Shown: positions 4,319-5,199 of the stretch, piece by piece | How the letters are laid out: each line of letters begins with the position of its first letter | Position numbering within the stretch: the stretch's first letter is position 1 | DNA from: an uncultured bacterium | GTDB lineage: Bacteria > Planctomycetota > Phycisphaerae > Phycisphaerales > SM1A02 | DNA length: 5,199 bases | Reading direction: 5' to 3' | Assembly: GCA_903914045.1 (NCBI GenBank) | Contig: CAIWNO010000327.1 | Span: forward strand, 1 to 5,199 | Notes under the pieces: generated by a model | Seen by the model: the letters and a program-made list of their open reading frames with translations, nothing else | Database searches by the model: none | Told to the model about the DNA's origin: nothing | Translations under genes and position numbers: made by a program

Positions 4319-5062
4319 ATGGTCGCGATTAAATCTTTACATGGGGGCACGGAGGCAGCAATGCAAGAGGGCGCAAAAGGCAAAGAGCAGCAGAAGCGCG
4401 CGCGCGCACAAGACGCGGGGGGGCGCGGCAAATTTGGCAAGGTGGGTGAGGTTCAGGCGCATGACCAAGTGAACCAACCAGCCGCATTGGCGCATCAAAT
4501 GAATGCTGGCGAAGATGGGGCGCAAGATGCTGGCGAAGCGGCGCCGCCAACGCGGCCGCGCAAGCGTGGTTTACGGGCGGATGTTTCAAAGCAGCGCGAG
4601 AAGGCGATTGATCAATTGGTGGTCGACGCAACGGAGCGCGGTGATTGCGTGGATCGCTTTTACTGGATGCTGGTGTACGACCTGGAAATGGCGCCCATGA
4701 CCAGCAACTTAAAGCAGCTCACGGATTTGGGCCTAGCGGTGCCGGCGCCCGATGATCTTGATGAGCGCGAGTTGCATGAGAAATTGTGGGAGGTGGTGGA
4801 GTCGCTTGGGGACTTGGGCGTGTTCCTTTTGCATACGGATGGTTTGAGTGATCGTGAATTATATTCCAGGTTGTTTCACGAAATCTTGACAGAGCCCGTA
4901 CGTGATTTGCCACCAACCGAAGGCGTGAGTGAATTCATTGATTTGCTTGGTGGCGCGGCGCGGGCGCACGATGATGGAAATGCAAATGAAAGCGGTAAGA
5001 AAGTGGATCGAGATCGCTTCTTGCCCAAACCAGAAGGTGGCGAAATAAAAGAAGCAGAATAA
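4319..5062 (+). CDS. Hypothetical protein: disordered charged N-terminus plus conserved-looking helical domain
   Basis: 247 residues, function unknown, probably cytoplasmic (no signal peptide or membrane segment). Residues 1-90 are low complexity, rich in Ala, Gly, Gln, Lys, Arg and Asp, with a basic patch KEQQKRARAQ (22-31), a small repeat (NAGEDGAQ / DAGEAAPP, 62-77) and a basic RPRKRG (79-84); this part is probably disordered. Residues about 91-212 look folded and mainly helical: DRFYWMLVYDLEMAP (112-126), a Pro/Asp loop, ELHEKLWEVVESLGDLGVFL (151-170), LHTDGLSDRELYSRLFHEIL (171-190), then LPPTEGVSEFIDLLGG (197-212). The tail is charged and disordered. The ELHEKLWE/LSDRELY block resembles a hypothetical family I associate with planctomycetes, from memory and unverified. 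The strong Shine-Dalgarno suggests good expression. A strong hairpin follows 6 bp after the stop. No function is assigned. Confidence 0.85.
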   Translation: MVAIKSLHGGTEAAMQEGAKGKEQQKRARAQDAGGRGKFGKVGEVQAHDQVNQPAALAHQMNAGEDGAQDAGEAAPPTRPRKRGLRADVSKQREKAIDQLVVDATERGDCVDRFYWMLVYDLEMAPMTSNLKQLTDLGLAVPAPDDLDERELHEKLWEVVESLGDLGVFLLHTDGLSDRELYSRLFHEILTEPVRDLPPTEGVSEFIDLLGGAARAHDDGNANESGKKVDRDRFLPKPEGGEIKEAE

Positions 5063-5068
5063 AAATGA

Positions 5069-5099
5069 AAGGATCCAGCTCACCTCGAGCTGGATCCTT
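5069..5099. terminator. Strong 13-bp hairpin after the gene at 4319
   Basis: AAGGATCCAGCTC (5069-5081) pairs perfectly with the stretch at 5087-5099, leaving a 5-nt loop ACCTC. It begins 6 bp after the stop at 5062. There is no T-run after it on the plus strand (CAGGCTCGG follows); on the minus strand it is followed by TTTCATTTTTATT. It may therefore terminate a minus-strand transcript entering from beyond 5199, act both ways, or protect the 3' end of the plus transcript. Confidence 0.65.
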
Positions 5100-5145
5100 C
5101 AGGCTCGGTTGGATGCGTTGAAATACTTTGCATCGCCAAGCCAGG

Positions 5146-5164
5146 GTTGAGTGACTCACTCAAC
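5146..5164. repeat. 19-bp perfect dyad near the right edge
   Basis: GTTGAGTGACTCACTCAAC has 9-bp arms around a single central C. As DNA it is a strong operator-like palindrome; as RNA it could fold a 7-bp stem with a 5-nt loop. It lies in a 137-bp stretch after 5062 with no gene. TTGACT (5168-5173) just downstream resembles a -35 box, but no matching -10 is seen before the window ends. Confidence 0.55.
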
Positions 5165-5199
5165 ACATTGACTATCGAATACAAAAAACAAAATGCAAG

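Noticed and set aside
4503..4538. 12-bp direct repeat ATGCTGGCGAAG with a 24-bp period inside the 4319 gene
   Set aside because: It is in frame (8 codons) within the low-complexity segment and is most simply a small coding duplication, not a separate element.
5069..5099. GGATCC and CTCGAG restriction sites within the hairpin, suggesting vector or cloning sequence
   Set aside because: Both follow from the palindromic stem and its loop edge; the surrounding sequence is continuous with the genome and no vector-like sequence is seen.

Overview
The window most likely comes from a planctomycete of the Phycisphaerae type. Two things point there: the GyrB fragment has a planctomycete-looking ATP-pocket region (NGRPAVEV followed by HAGGKFDSGAYKVSGG), and a secreted protein ends in a PAPGAAALIGLAGLVA + RRRR sorting tail of the kind common in Phycisphaerae. 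The assignment is by eye and has not been searched. Composition is intermediate in GC, with AT-rich intergenic gaps. The leaders of gyrB, the amidase, the small membrane protein and the deacetylase lack a Shine-Dalgarno sequence, while the PEP-CTERM-like gene and the last gene have good ones.

Layout, left to right. (1) Positions 1-665, minus strand: the 5' part of gyrB (DNA gyrase subunit B), running off the left edge. (2) 666-1006: AT-rich divergent gap holding the gyrB and amidase leaders and a 12-bp perfect palindrome. (3) 1007-1807, plus: a secreted, probably lipid-anchored N-acetylmuramoyl-L-alanine amidase of the Amidase_2/PGRP fold with its zinc ligands intact. (4) 1842-2084, minus: an 80-residue single-pass membrane protein of unknown role, with an 11-bp-spaced direct repeat in its upstream DNA. 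(5) 2187-2222: a clear intrinsic terminator for the next minus-strand gene. (6) 2266-2997, minus: an exported beta-rich protein with a PEP-CTERM-like tail. (7) 2998-3238: divergent promoter region with a TTTCCC tandem repeat in the leader and a hairpin. (8) 3239-4066, plus: a membrane-anchored polysaccharide deacetylase (CE4/NodB fold). (9) 4067-4318: a repeat-rich leader. (10) 4319-5062, plus: a hypothetical protein with a disordered basic/acidic N-terminus and a conserved-looking alpha-helical C-terminal half. (11) 5063-5199: a strong hairpin and a 19-bp dyad, with no gene seen.

The genes do not form one operon. Orientations alternate (-, +, -, -, +, +) and most gaps carry their own regulatory or terminator-like structures. 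A loose theme is the cell envelope: amidase, sorted surface protein, polysaccharide deacetylase and a small membrane protein. PEP-CTERM proteins are known to be associated with exopolysaccharide production, so the deacetylase divergent to such a gene could be functionally related, but this is inference. I see no mobile element, CRISPR array, tRNA or rRNA, and no convincing new multi-gene system. The less ordinary signals are the non-coding repeats and the lineage-type hypothetical gene at 4319-5062.
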